DNA of 64,000 nucleotides from Cryptomeria japonica (GCF_030272615.1 NC_081410.1:288425957-288489956), one strand, 5' to 3'; shown: positions 1 to 12,600, counted from the first letter of the stretch. Numbers and translations: made by a program. The notes: generated from the sequence alone by a model not told the origin.

Positions 1-448
1 TATTGTGGGATTAAACTTCGTTCATATCAACCTTCTTGAGGATGGAGACCTGTTGTGACCATTTCACACATCGCCCCATTAGAATGGGGACCCCCTCTTT
101 TTTGCTTTTGTTTTGCTTGTTCTTCTCTTTGCTTTTAGGGTTTTGAGTGAGTGAGTGGTCTGTCTGGGCTAGGGCTAAACCTTAGGGGTTTCTTTTGGAT
201 ATTATTCAAACTGAGTCCAGTCAAATTTTGAAAGTTGTTAAGCGTCCTCTCGAGAATTGAGATTGTTGAAATACGGTAAGTCTTCCAGGAGAGCCAAATA
301 GGTCTCAGGTTAGGTCTAATCAGGGTTTTTTCGGGCAAAATCCAAATTTTGATTAAGTGTTAGCATTTTGAAGGTGAAATTGTGTGTTCTTGCCTAGATG
401 AGTTTTGATCAATTTTTTGAAGCAAGATGATGCCTGAAACACAAAATT
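1..448 (+). other. 5' leader of LTR element A, with conserved hairpin
   Basis: This is non-coding leader sequence at the left edge; the 5' LTR must lie outside the window. At 74-89 there is a perfect stem, CCCCATT paired with AATGGGG around a 2-nt loop, followed by ACCCCC, a T-rich tract and TTTTAGGGTTTTG. The same block occurs in reverse orientation at about 51540-51660, again with an intact stem (51605-51621), so it marks a family leader rather than random sequence. A role in packaging or dimerisation is possible but is inference only. Confidence 0.6.
74..89 (+). other. Leader hairpin CCCCATT-AG-AATGGGG
   Basis: A perfect 7-bp inverted repeat with a 2-nt loop, directly followed by ACCCCC. 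It is conserved in the reverse-oriented family copy at 51605-51621, where the loop is TGC instead. Confidence 0.6.
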
Positions 449-2501
449 CGCTCCTGACCCTCTCTGAAGGTCCAGGGCGAAATTCATCCTAAGTACAATT
501 TCTTGTTTTGAGAAGGCTTGCTAACTGGTTCCTGGCCTTGAGAATGACCTAACTCTGCTTTGTGAAGTGATTGGAGACTTAAATTTTGGATAGTTTAGCC
601 AGAAAGGGTGAAATCGCTCCTGACCCTCTCTCAAGGTCCAGGGCGAAAATGTTATTTAAAGCATATTTGTCACTGACTTTTCTAAATTTGTTTTGTGCAG
701 GGTCTCTAGGAGCAATGGTTGGACGTGACTTGATGCTTTTGAAGATTTGAAGGCATGGAAAATGATGAATTTTGAAGGCTAAGGGAAAAGTCGCTCCTGA
801 CCCTTGTTGAGGGCCCAGGGCGAAATTTTGATTTCCCTCATCTGGCAGTGAGAAAGGACCAAGTGTTGGACATGAGTGGAAAATGAATGACTTTCTCCAT
901 CCACCTGAAGGAGTTTTAACTTGAGATGATGAAGGATCTTGTTGGAATCATCAAAATCGCTCCTGACCCTCTCCAAGGGTCTAGGGCGAAAAAACTTATT
1001 GGAGTCATTCCTGACCTTGTTTGGTCAAATTGAGATATCAAAGGCGTGGTGGAGGACAAGGTAAGCATGATGAAGTGTCCAGACTTGATTGAAGATGATG
1101 AAATGATGGAGTGTTGCCCAAGAGGAGTAAATTCGCTCCTGACCCTCTCTGAAGGTCCAGGACGAAATTCTTTATATGCACATTTTTAGACCTTTCTTGG
1201 ACATGAACTTTTATTCATAGCGTGAAACAAGATGAAATCTTCCCTAGCAAAGGCATTTCATGCTGAAAAGTGAGGCATTTTGGTCTAGAAGGCAAAATTC
1301 GCTCCTGACCCTCTCTGAAGGTCTAGAGCAAAGTTTTCAAAAGGCACATTTCTTGCTAGGTCAAAGTGATTTTTTATGATTGGAATAGATGAAAGCAAGT
1401 GTGTTTTACCCATTGAATATAGTTTGGACGATCAACAAGGAGGCAATCAAGCCAGGTTTGAAAAGTCGCTCCTGACCCTCTCTGAAGGTCCAGGGCGAAT
1501 TTCTAAGTTTCTCTCCTTTCTTTGAAGAATTAAGACAAAATCTTGCTTGAATGAGTGAGGAAGGGTGTGTTTTGACTGTTGAAGATAATTTGGAGGGCTA
1601 GCAAAAGATGGATAAACTTGAATTTACAAAATCGCTCCTGACCTTCACTGAAGGCCCAGGGCGAAAAACCTAATATCCAACCTTTTCCTCCAAAATTAAA
1701 TGAAGCTAAGCCTAGATGCAAGTTTGAAACGATGTTTGAAAGGCCTTGAGATGGAATTGAGATGCTAAGGTTGCAAATGTTGAGGACAATAAGCAAAATC
1801 GCTCCTGACCCTCTCTAAGGGTCCAGGGTGAAATTTCCAAGAGCTCTCATTTTCCTTGCATTTCGAGATGATATTTTTGTTGCCAAGACTCAAAAGGGAG
1901 TGGAGAATGATGTTCTATGCCTTGAGGGTAATTTGAAGTTGAAGTGATCAAGAATTTGTGCAAAGGACTCAAAAGCGCTCCTCACCCTCACTGAAGGTCC
2001 GGAGCTAGATTCTAAAAGTACAATTTTCTTACAAAACAAGTTTTGTGATTAAAATAAATGGAAGAGGGTTTGTTCTATCCATTGAAGATAATTTGGAGAA
2101 ACAACAAGGCATGGACAAGCTTAAATTTGCAAAAGCGCTCCTGACCCTCACTGGAGGCCCAGGGCGAAAATCTTTGAAGTCCTTATTTTGCATTGCAAAG
2201 GCAAATCAAGCATGCATGGAACGAGTGAAGAAGATCATTGCTTATCCCACAAGGTGAGTTGACAATTAAAAGATGAAGGATTAAGAGCAAAAGTGAAAAA
2301 TCGCTCCTGACCCTCTCTGAGGGTCCAAGGCGAAAAAGTCCTAATGGCACTTCCCTCATAAAGACCAAGTGAAATTAAATTCAAAACTCCAATAAGAAAT
2401 GCCATTTAAATGCCTAGATGAAGTTTTGGACAAGAAAAATGAGGAATGCAAGGCCTAAACACAAAGCTCGCTCCTGACCCTTGCCAAGGATCCAGGGCGA
2501 A
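449..2501 (+). repeat. 13-unit ~166-bp tandem array with hairpin core
   Basis: A core of about 33 bp starting CGCTCCTGACC and ending GGTCCAGGGCGA recurs at 449, 615, 792, 958, 1134, 1300, 1467, 1633, 1800, 1976, 2136, 2302 and 2469. The spacing is mostly 166-167 bp, with steps of 176-177 and one of 160. The two arms of the core form an imperfect hairpin: TCGC/GCGA, CCTG/CAGG and ACC/GGT with one bulged base on each side and a loop of about 9 nt. The 130-bp spacers are much more diverged than the cores. The array lies between the element leader and its ORF. Its function is unknown; it could be a structured RNA, a protein-binding array or simply an expanding minisatellite. Confidence 0.85.
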
Positions 2502-3295
2502 GTTAGTAGCATTCTTTATTTTACCATATTTGAGCATTGATATTCCCCAAATTCCCCAAAATTTCGAAGCCTTTGAAAAGAAATTAATTAAAATTAAATT
2601 GGCATTTAATAAAAGACATATTGGCATTTAATAAATTAATTTTGAGCCTTAAAAAAAAAATCGAACTTTTATTGTGAAGGCATTTAAAATTAATTTTTAT
2701 GAAATTAAAATTGAATGTGGAGCGCTTAAGGTCTTATTTTTATTTATTTTTATCAAGTTGGCCCCTCCTTTTTACAATTTTATTTATTTTTTAACCTCTT
2801 TTTGCCAAGTCGGCCTAGAGGGAACAAAGGGGGTGGGCGCTCTATATATTGGAGGTGTGTTTTTTCATCATTCAAATCATTCAATCATTGCTTCAAGTGC
2901 GAATTTGGAGAGCAAGAAGGAGGTGCGAAATCTGGTCTATTTGGAGCGAATTTATTTCAAGTGTTGGAGACTAGAAAGAAGGTGGAGTTGATTCTTGTGA
3001 AGACTAAAGGAGGCGCATTTTTATTCAAGGGAGAACTTTAATCTACATCTTGCCTAGCGAAATTCACCTATTTTTGCATCATTTCTTAGAGTTTAATACT
3101 CAAGAGGAGGTATGGCGAAATCATCTTGACACCATTGTTGAAGATTTGAATTTTGAACTTTTGTTTTGAAAAATCCAAGTTTGGTGTAGTTAATTAGGAA
3201 ATGATAACTCAAGATTTATCATGAAGTTTCCTAATTAAAATCTTAAATCTTCCTTTCTACTTTATATTTCTACACTTCAAAATATATTACTCATT
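2502..3295 (+). promoter_or_regulatory. AT-rich leader with internal TATA box upstream of ORF A
   Basis: This stretch has no ORF I would call. A TATATAT box at 2843-2849 stands in a G-rich setting about 450 bp before the ORF. Short direct repeats of TTCAAATCATTCAATCATT type follow it. Just before the ATG at 3320 the sequence TTGTGTAG|GTGTC resembles a 3' splice site, so a spliced leader is possible. The promoter reading is inference. Confidence 0.4.
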
Positions 3296-6200
3296 ATGAA
3301 ATGTTGTGTAGGTGTCAAGATGACGACTCCAAAGGCGGGAGCATCTACTAGTCGCCCGGCTCTCATGAAGGAAGATCAGAAGAATGAAGAATTGGAGACC
3401 AGGATCGTGTCCAAATGGAGCAATATCGGAGATACCAACTTGGGAAACTTCAGTGTGAAGAAGTTTCGAGAGGTCCCCTACATTGGCAAACCATCACCTG
3501 TCGCAAAGAGAATAATTGAAAGTGGCATCATCAAGGCGGCCGGTTTCCCTCCAGCAGTCTAGTGTCATGAGCTGATGATCGAGTGTGCCCGCCATTATGA
3601 CTCACAATCGAGATCGATCGTATCCAAGGAAGGGAACACTTTGGCTTACCTTTCAGAGGAGGCTATAAGTGAAGCTCTCCATCTTCCAGAGCATAAAGAT
3701 ATGATTTACAAAAGCTTAGAGGGAGCCAGGTCAATGTATGAAGATGATCCCGACACTTGCCTGAATCTCATCAATAAGAATTGGTTGCTCAAGAGTTGTC
3801 CTCACCTGAGCAAGATTCCCAACACACCACATAGGATCGACTTCCAAGAGGAGTACATAGATTTGATAACTTTGCTCAATCGAGTTATAGGGGCCCCTCA
3901 GGCCTTCTACTTCGAAAAGTGGATGTTTTACTTCATCCAAGTGATAGTCCAAGGAAAAGGAACAATTCATTGGGCTAGAATTATTAGCCATTGTCTGGAT
4001 GTGCAGTTGAGAAGACTAAAGCCTACCAAATCATTCCACATGAGCTCATACATCATATATGCCTTGATCAGGAGTTTCGAATATGCAGGGCTACCTCACA
4101 AAGGAGTGATTGGAAGAGGACCCGGAGAAGTGAGAGTTTGTGACTCTTATGTTCATTTGCATCATCCTCCTAGAGGTGACTACAAGTTAGTCAATGACAC
4201 CTTCACGATGAACATCACTAGGATATTGCAAGGTGGGATTCACAATCGACTATCTCTGGATGCACAAGAGCTTGTGAAGAGGTATGGTGCTTGGTTCATC
4301 CAGTTTCAAAAGTTTACATATATCAGAATTCATGGGTGTCCTTCACCTCCCTACATGTTGCCGAGGTATCCGACAGACATGATAGTGCTACTTGAGGTGA
4401 CCAGACAGTTGGCAGCTTATGCAAAGGCATTTAGACACAAGCATGGAAATGGAGTTCCCGTGCCCATCATATTGGGGAATTCAGTTGAGGTATGTCCTAA
4501 TACTCAAGCCTCGGAGGATGCAGAGAAGGAACTGGCTTTATATTCATTCACATTCTTTGCCTCGAGGGAGAATTTCGATCCTCATGGTTATATGGAGGAG
4601 ACAGTTGGTAGGAAGTACAAACACGAATTTCAGGTAGAGGACTTTTGGATGAATCTCTCAAGTGATTTAGAGGTTAAAAGAAAGATGCATTCCAGGCTAC
4701 CCTTAGATCTTATCAGGAAATGCAAAGTTTATAGGGTAGCAGATCAAGCACAGGATAGCGGTAGACATCTCCAGTCATCTTATGACAGAGAAGACAAAGC
4801 AATGAAGATAGATTGGATTGAACCTGAGGTTTTGGACTTGAGAGCTTTGATGGCTCCAGTTTTGTCATGTACTCGCAGATGGGTGGATGTACAACATCAG
4901 AAGTTAAGAGAACAAAACATACCCATGACTTTTACTTTGGAGGAGAGATCAGAAGAAGGAGGAGCGAGCGCAAGTGAAGGCAATTCTCATCCTAGAGGTG
5001 CAAAGAGGAAAGAAAGACTTGAGAAAAGAGAACCTTCCAAGAAGAAGCAAGAGGCCAATCGAGATCGCCCATCAGGCACATCTTCTCGACATGGAAAAAA
5101 GGCAAGTCAAGCTGAAGGACAAGAGAGGACGGTGCCTGAGGTTGATGAATCTATGGAGTCGATGGTACAGAATGATAAACCTGAAAAGGGGCAGGCACCT
5201 CAGCATTCATCAAGTCAATCTCCCCAAGTTTATGAGCTACATGAAGAGAAGAATGATGATGAAGCGACATCCCCTCTCCGAGAAGATGAACCATTCCTTA
5301 AGGAAATACAAGTTAGAGAGACAAGATCCGCCATTCCGGATTGGTTAAAAGAGAGACTGACAAGGGTGATTGTGATTGAGGATGAAGAGGATGTGATTGA
5401 CTTAGAGAGTCTTATAGGAAATTCTCAAGAGGTAACGGAGAAGAAGAAGGCCACCAAGATGTCCAAGATGATCACAAATGAGACAGGATCCAGGAAATTG
5501 CAGATAGCTACACCGATAGTGGACAAGTATGAAGGTGAAATCCTTGCAGACGAGTATGATGTAGAAACATTTGAGCTTGGTCCCCTCACTACTGAACAGG
5601 CACTGGATGAGGCAACCGATTCATTTGAAGCACTTAAAGACAAGCTTAAAGGAGAAATGGAAAAGAATAGAAAGCTTGAGAGAGAAGTCGGTGCTTGGAG
5701 GGGCTACTTTAGTCATCTCAATCAGCCCTTGGGACGTCAGGATCCGGCAGTATCTCCTGTGCAAGCACTTCCCCTCGAATCAGTTGGCAAGGCAGAAAGA
5801 GTCAAGAGCTTGGTTTAGCTTATGAGCTCTTGGATTAACAAATCCCACGCGGTAGCCGTTGAATTTACAACAAGAATGATGAAGACAGTCCACCGAGCTA
5901 TCCAAGTCCTTGAGATCGTCCACAACCTAATGATAACTGTAACCGCTTTCGCTCACACTAGAGATGTTATCATTCCTGTTTTGCAAGTAATCAGGCAAAC
6001 ACCAAGGAAGATCCTAGCACAAGAAAAGATAATGGATGGAGGAGCTCATAATTTACTTCAGTGGTCAACTCTACTCCAGATGAAAGAGGTTCTTTTCGAG
6101 GACATCAGCACCAAATGCAATCAAGTTGAGGGCGTCATCCATCCAATTCAGGATAAGGTGTTTGAAGTGTTGTGTACCATTCTTGGCAGGAGGATCGAAG

Positions 6201-6520
6201 TTGAGATAGATGTGGACCTTCAAGAGTTGGAAGAAAGAGTCAAGGTCATCTTTTGCAAAGATGAGAATGTCATCACAGATGAGCAACGGGATCTAATGTT
6301 CACTACCATGCTCCTGATTGAGAAGATCAAAGAACTCGAACCTGGATGGGAAACGACTCTTCTCAAAGCCTTTGATCAGGTTATCCACTTGGAGGAGCGA
6401 ATGAGGAATCTTCCCGAGATTCCTATTGCTGAGATTGAAGGAATTGTGTCCAGATTCATTGCATATGCTAAGAAAGAACATTGGAAAGGGAATAAGGTTC
6501 TAGAAGAAAGGTTGTTATAG
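3296..6520 (+). pseudogene. Element A ORF: envelope-like/plant-transposon-type protein, broken by two TAGs
   Basis: One reading frame of 1,074 codons is interrupted at codon 89 (TAG, 3560-3562) and codon 841 (TAG, 5816-5818). The same frame continues across both, so these are three pieces of one gene. Start may be ATG 3296 or ATG 3320. The N-terminal ~430 residues are globular and rich in W, Y and H. A lysine/glutamate-rich linker with several KKK/KRK clusters follows, then an acidic stretch (VIEDEEDVIDLE) and a helical C-terminal domain. There is no gag zinc knuckle, protease, RT or integrase. The C-terminal domain shares IxVL...IPxLxxI and FE-x3-KC-x8-P with the ORF at 9634-13025, so the two are probably distant relatives. 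Sirevirus envelope-like or plant-transposon-protein ORFs are the nearest type I can suggest. Function is unknown. Both TAGs could come from CAG by C-to-T change. Confidence 0.6.
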
Positions 6521-7604
6521 AATGACGTGGCATCTTAATTATCATTGGTCTATGTTTCCTCGATTTTTGTGCCAATTAAATATTTGGCTATGCATTTAAT
6601 AATGTTCATCTAAAAGGGAAACTTTTTGTAACAAACCCTAATTAGGGTTTAGGTGTCAGAATCTCAGCCGTTGATCTTCTTTTGATCTGGGCTGTTCATT
6701 GTAATTGAGGATGCTATATATACCCTCACTCATTTTCATTTTGTCATTAGATGATTAGAGATTAGATATTAAGGAGATAGATAGTTAGAGCTTTGGAGAG
6801 AAGAAAGTTATTTTGTAGCAAGATTGAGTAGTGAAGAAAGAATTTCGAACAATTGTTGTCCATTTTGGCTTTGAGATCAATAAAATATTGAAGTTATGGT
6901 GTTTTATTGCAATTCTTGTGGCTATCTTCATGGTTGTTTACTTTCTTGAATCATTCTCAGTCGAAGTAGTATTTAAGTTCGAAGGACTAAGTGTTGTGCT
7001 TGATCTTTGGTGAGATTCATGTTCCAAACCACTAGCTTCTTACTGATTGTAAGGACGCCTTGTGTGGTCAACTGGAGATATTTAGATTGCTTGAACCTTC
7101 AATCATTATTGAACTATTGATATGTATCTATATGGTAGTATCTATAATCCTTGATGATTTGAAAATCACTAATCACCTTAGAAGATCGCATCAATTCTAG
7201 TAAAGTTGTAATTCCTTGGCAATACTGAAATTGGTAGAATCTTACCAAGTCTAGCCTACATTGACTCATTCTTAGGATTAGATTAAAATTCATCCCTTGC
7301 AAACCCTACCTTTTGATTTTTTTTTGAGAATTTGTTAGCATTAGGAAAAATCTTGTTCCTGCAGTTGAGTGAGAGTAACATGGACCAGCTTTCTCAGAAA
7401 GTGCGTAAGACCCCTTGAAGAAATAGCATTCACAACGACCACTGGTGCTTATCCACATGTAGAGATCCTATAACGAAGAACCTTGAAGTCACCCTGATTG
7501 ATCCTTTTGCGATATCTTCAGCATTCAGAGGCTTTACTCAAGAGAGGATAAGGTACCCTTGGGTATTTTATTCTGTGTTTGATTGTGTACAAAATACACG
7601 TCAA
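6512..7604 (+). repeat. 3' LTR of element A (family LTR-A)
   Basis: The segment starts TGTTATAG just after a purine run (AAGAAAGG), overlapping the ORF end, and finishes ...ACGTCAACA. It contains the family block GTAACAAACCCTAATTAGG, a TATA box (TATATATA, 6715-6722) and a polyadenylation signal (AATAAA, 6879-6884), in the order U3-R-U5. Related sequence occurs in reverse orientation at 41788-42828 and, as pieces, near 8590, 22165 and 39540, where the U5 signature CCTCTCTTGA is recognisable. The 5' partner is outside the window, so target duplication cannot be checked and the boundaries are estimates. Confidence 0.6.
6715..6722 (+). promoter_or_regulatory. LTR-A TATA box
   Basis: TATATATA lies within GC-poor U3, about 160 bp before the AATAAA at 6879. 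This is the expected layout of a retrotransposon promoter and R region. Confidence 0.6.
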
Positions 7605-8589
7605 CAAGACCCTCATGGAGATTAATCACAGTGGTGAAAGATTCTCCCTAGCTAATACAGTGTAGCTCATCCAGAGTTGCAAGTTGTGTGGAAAGCATTT
7701 GCAGGTATTGTTTTTGTGTTGAAGTTTATGAAGTTTCAGAGAGGTTTGTATAAAGTCAAAGTTTTGGTTTTGAAGAAAGATGTTTCAGATTTCGCTGTGG
7801 TATATTGTCTTCTTGAAGCATTAACAAAATCTTTATGTTGGGCAATATGATTGGCTTGTTGAGTGTGAGTTTTTTTATACACAACAGCTTGCAAGCGGTT
7901 TTAAATGATCAAGCATGCTAGGTGAATCTGATTGATGGTTGCAAGAAAATATAGACGCCAAGATTATGGGGTTTGCTATTGCTTGATGCTCGATTTTCCC
8001 ATGATTGGGGCGAATATATTGGTAGCAGAACAAGATGAAAGAAGGTATCATTTTCTTGGCTGGGCATATAGGTTTCTGTGCCCTTGGTGTTGGAACAAAA
8101 ATCAAATTTGGACATTGTCATACCAACTGGGTGTTTGAAGGTTTGAATCTATTAAGGATGGAGTTTATAGGTGCCTAGGCTAGCATATGAATTGAGCAGC
8201 AAGTCTTGGGTCTTTTTGGTGGCACAAATCAGTCTTACAGGAAGTGTTTGAAATAAAGAACAATTGCTAACACCTATAGGTTGGTCAGTTCAATAATACA
8301 AGGAGGTGTAGGTTTGTGGGAGAGATTCATAGCTTGCCAGACAAACAAGGAGCAGGACTGTGGCTTGAGGGAACAATGGCTGGCTAGGCGATTGCCACAC
8401 CAATTTGGGCAATTCATGCATAGATAAATGTTGGACGATTTCATTTGTGTGTTGGGGCAAGTTCCTATAGCCTAATGTGTGAACAAAACAAATTGATTTG
8501 ATCAATAAATGTGTAACAATGTTGCTAGTGCTTCATCAAACTGTCTAATCTTGGTTTCAAGGTCAGTGTTGGTGGGGAAATTTAGCACT
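7605..8589. other. Unassigned AT-rich sequence
   Basis: I see only short, random-looking ORFs here and no recognisable domain, terminal repeat or primer site. It lies between the end of LTR-A and a fragment of another LTR, so it is probably old element debris. Confidence 0.4.
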
Positions 8590-8756
8590 TTCGTCAACAC
8601 AAAATAGAATGCACAGAGTCTATCCTATTCTCTCTTGAATAAGGTAATCTTGTATGCCTTTTGACTGTCCAAACAAGATAACCTCAAGGTTTCTAATGTC
8701 AGGTCATGACTAAATTTTGGATAGCTAAGTGTTGACGTGATTTATTGGTAATTTGA
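8590..8756 (-). repeat. LTR-A U5 fragment
   Basis: The block with GTCAACACAAAATAGAATGC, TCCTATTCTCTCTTGAATAAGG, AACCTCAAGG and GTCAGGTC matches the copy at 22175-22330 and corresponds, reversed, to the end of the LTR at 6512-7604. It is truncated on the right, where the Sirevirus-like element begins. Confidence 0.5.
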
Positions 8757-8840
8757 AATGTCCCCCTTAGTTTTTTTCAATTTTCAATCACAATAATTTC
8801 ACCCATTAGTGTTAGCAAGATGAAATACTGAGAGCAATAC

Positions 8841-9329
8841 ATGTTGGTGGTTAGACCAGCCACTTCCCAGCAAAAGGTCACAATTCAGAAAACTGCACCC
8901 ACCAATCAATGCTCCAACAATCAGAACATTAATGCACCCACCAGTCAATGTTCCAAATGCAACAAAATTGATCACAATTCAGAAAACTGCAGAATGAATG
9001 TAAGATGTTATGTATGTGGAAGATTTGGGCACTTATCTAATCAATGCAGAACACAAACCGACATAGGATATGGAAAGGCTATTCAGAAGAACAATGTGAC
9101 TTGTTATGCTTGTAACAAGATTGGACATATTGCAAAATTTTGTAGAAGCAAGACTTCACCGGCAAACAATAAAGGACCCAGTTTGAAAGGCAAAGAAAAG
9201 GTTGATGAGGTAAAGCAAGAATTTTCAAGACAATGGATTAGAAAGACAGATCAAAATGTTGATAAGACTATTCCTTCACCGGTAGAACAGAGTATTACTC
9301 CACCGACAGGAGACTCTTCATCCAACTGA
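8841..9329 (+). CDS. Gag zinc-knuckle fragment of the Sirevirus-like element
   Basis: This open segment encodes three CCHC zinc knuckles of C-x2-C-x4-H-x4-C form (CSKCNKIDHNSENC, CYVCGRFGHLSNQC, CYACNKIGHIAKFC), at about residues 38, 57 and 88. Lysine-rich and serine/proline-rich sequence follows. Three knuckles mark it as the nucleocapsid end of a retrotransposon Gag, which binds RNA in virus-like particles. The capsid part is missing upstream, and no protease, integrase or RT follows: the next ORF is the envelope-like one. It is therefore a gag remnant of a pol-less element or of an internally deleted copy. Confidence 0.75.
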   Translation: MLVVRPATSQQKVTIQKTAPTNQCSNNQNINAPTSQCSKCNKIDHNSENCRMNVRCYVCGRFGHLSNQCRTQTDIGYGKAIQKNNVTCYACNKIGHIAKFCRSKTSPANNKGPSLKGKEKVDEVKQEFSRQWIRKTDQNVDKTIPSPVEQSITPPTGDSSSN

Positions 9330-9482
9330 AAAAGTAACCCTTGGGGGTATTGCAGCAAGTTGAAAATCATGCAAGTTTACCCTCAGTTGATGGTGAGAAG
9401 ATGGACGTCTTCTCTACCGGCAGATGTGTTAAGTTTCACTTAACCAGCGAGCATTTATTACGGTTGTTGGAGGAAAAGACAT

Positions 9483-9489
9483 TATAAAT
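9483..9489 (+). promoter_or_regulatory. TATA box upstream of envelope-like ORF
   Basis: TATAAAT lies 145 bp before the ATG at 9634 and is followed by a C/T-rich stretch typical of a plant 5' UTR. It suggests separate transcription of the downstream ORF, as the TATA at 2843 does for ORF A. This is inference. Confidence 0.4.
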
Positions 9490-9633
9490 CAGTGATTTTC
9501 TCTCTTTTTCAATTCACCGAGCATTCAAACTTTCAGAGAGCGTGAAATCCAAGCGAGGGCATCCAAGGCGAAGAAATGAAGCAATCTCTTTCAAGCACTC
9601 AAACCATTATCAGGCAGATTAAGGTATTTATCA

Positions 9634-12600
9634 ATGGCTTCCTCCTCTGCTCTGGAATTTATTGCAAACCCTACTGTTGTAGAAGTTGTGAAGCACCCTA
9701 GACCTGTTTTTAAGATCATTCTCGAGATAGCGAAACAGGATGATTCCCTAGGTGCTTTTTCAAAAATTCCAAAAGGTGTTGCATATGCTGAAGACCCTAG
9801 AATCTATATTCATTGTAATATTGAGGAATTAGGTTCAGAGGAAATATTGAAAATGTTTAAAACTGTTATCTGTGATGAAAATGGAATAGTAAAACCCGAA
9901 CACAAGGTAATTGAAACTTTAGGTTTTGTGGAAATCTTGGACATCCCTGATTTTCCTAAGGAGGTAGTAAGAATTGTCCTTAGCAGAGTTCATGGAGAAT
10001 TCTTTTGGCTAGATTCTGTTAGTAAAATCACCAGAGAAGCAGTTAGGGCATTGACTCGTTTACCCTCCACCAGTAGCAGGCCAGATAAGACTAAGAAGGT
10101 TCCTAATAACACAGTGATGACATTAACAGGAGCAACCTATGATAGTAGATCCCTGAGAGTAAATGATGTTAAGGATGTGAATGTCAGATTTATAAGCATG
10201 ATCCTAGGTTAGAAAACCACACATGCAAACCGACTCAACTCTGTTTCCAGTCTTTGTATTAAAAGTGCATATGATATGGTCAACAATGATGCAAAAATAG
10301 ATATATGTGAGTGGTTAAATGATGAATTGATAGACAACCCGAAAAAGATCAAAGGTGATAAGAAAGGTACTTTTCGTTTTGGCAATCTTCTGGTATGTCT
10401 AATGTTGTATCACACAAAAGAGGTTCCCGGTATTGGTAAGAAAGACTTTGGTTATGATATACCGGTAGGCAAACAACTGTTAGAAATCTTCACCAGTATG
10501 GACATTGATAAGGATAACAATATAACAGAGTATTTCAAAACCTTCAAAGCAAAAATGAAAACAAGAGAGAGATTACCACAAAGTATTGTAGACAAGTATG
10601 AAAAGGAAATATGTTTTGTAATTAAAAAGGATGAGATATGGATGGAGGCAGTTCTTCCTAGAACTGTATGGGTAACAAAAATGGGGTATGAGGCAAATGT
10701 AAACATCATTGAAACTTATGCCAAAGCTCTATTAGAAGCCCCTAGAGAATTGGAAGAAAAGGTTTTTGGAAATGCACAAACAATAGAAAGTGATGTATAA
10801 ACATTGAAACAGAGAAAGAGAAGAAAAAAGTACATAAGGAGTGCATCTAAACATGTTAAGGAAATAAAAGAAAATGTCATGAACATAACTAGAATAAAGG
10901 AAAGTGACTTAGAAGGATTACAACTGGAGGCACATCTTTCACCAGTTGGTACATCCTCTGACAGTGAAATTCCTGCTGAGTTTAAAAGAGTTGATAGGAA
11001 GAGAAAACCTTCACCGGTACCCTCTCCTCCTCCCAAGAAAACAAGAACACCAAGGCAGAAGCAACAGGCAGTGAGACCACCGACAAAGAAGTTGACACCA
11101 AAGAATAAGAAGCAACAACAGGTTATATCACCATTGGATAACTTATTGAGTGAAATAATTGATGAAGGCAACTTAGCTAATGTTAGCAAATTGTACAATA
11201 CATTTACTGATGCAGAGAAAGAAAGTATTGAGAAGAGCATAATGCTACATCTTGATATATACAAGAAAGTATTAATTGAAGTTGTAGATGATTTGCCTGA
11301 TGAATTATATAGGCGGTTAGATGCAAAGAGAATTGCAGTCATGGAGCTTGACAAGAAACTAAAGATTGAAAAACTACTAGCTATACATCCGGTCAACTCT
11401 GTAGAAGAAATTGATGAATTAATTAGTGAAGCTAATAGATCAGTTTTTGCAAGTGGACACCGACATGTAAGACTAATGGTTAGCAGGGTAAATGAAATTG
11501 CAGAAGAAACAACAGACAAGTGGGACATCTTCTTTGTAGAGAAAGAAAAACAGGAAGAGTTGAACAGACCAAAGAAAACTTTCAAAGTTTATCAAAAAGA
11601 CAGAGACAAGGGGAAAGGTAAGGTAGGTGGAATACCCAACATTAAAGTAACTGACAACCTACCACCACCTTTAGTTACTCCACCGGTACAAACTGATAGC
11701 ACACCGGCTATTGAGAATGTGGATACACCACATGAGGATACCAACCCTGAGTCGGAAATTTTGTACACTATGAATATTGACACTTAGGAAGTAAACATTG
11801 TAGTTGATAAGGAGAACACAGAGGAAAAGAAAAATGATATTGCTACTGAGCAATCAGCAGATAATATTGAGGTTGGAACACCGACAGATAATATTGGGAT
11901 TGAGACACAAGCAGAGCAAGCTGAGCATTCAGTGGAAACATTGGATAGTGGAATGCTTACTGATAATATTGATGCAAGCACTAAGAAACCTGCAGAGACA
12001 GTAACTGAAACACTGACAGTGGATAACATAGAAAAACAAATTGAGAAACCGGCAGAGTCACAGGTACACATTGAGGTAGTGAAACCGGCAATCACAGAGA
12101 AAACAAAACCATTGCTAGTGGAAATGCAAACACAGACTGACCCACCAGAGGTCGATTCAGGCAAATTGGTTACTCCCATCAGAAGCACAAAAATTGTAAA
12201 GGTAGTTGGCCAGACATCTAGTACTTCACTAACAAAATTTAGACCTACTAATGTGATTGAAGTACTTTTGGACTCAATAAAGAAAATAACAGATTGTAAT
12301 GCATTGGCCTATAAGGCTATTGATGACACAATTCCTATTCTTAAGTTGATTGCACCCAAATGCAATTTAGAGCATGTAAAGGATTCTTTAGGTCAGTTAG
12401 ACACATTGTCTAAATATATTACTAGTAATATACTGACACTTGATCAAATAAATGAGGAAACATTCAAGGAGAAAATGGAAAAGGAAAAAGGAAAATTCTT
12501 TGAGGAAACAATAAACAAGTGCACGGAACACATCAATACACTTTTACCGGCACTGAATAAAACAATTTTGGAGTATAAGGAACTATACAGAGATACTTGC

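Noticed and set aside
2045-2257. Small ORF inside the 166-bp array
   Set aside because: It runs across repeat cores by chance and is not kept from unit to unit.
449-2501. CRISPR-like array
   Set aside because: Plant nuclear DNA, spacers of 130 bp that are themselves related, and no cas genes.
10716-11585. 289-codon minus-strand ORF
   Set aside because: Serine/leucine-rich mirror of the envelope-like ORF on the + strand; no family features.
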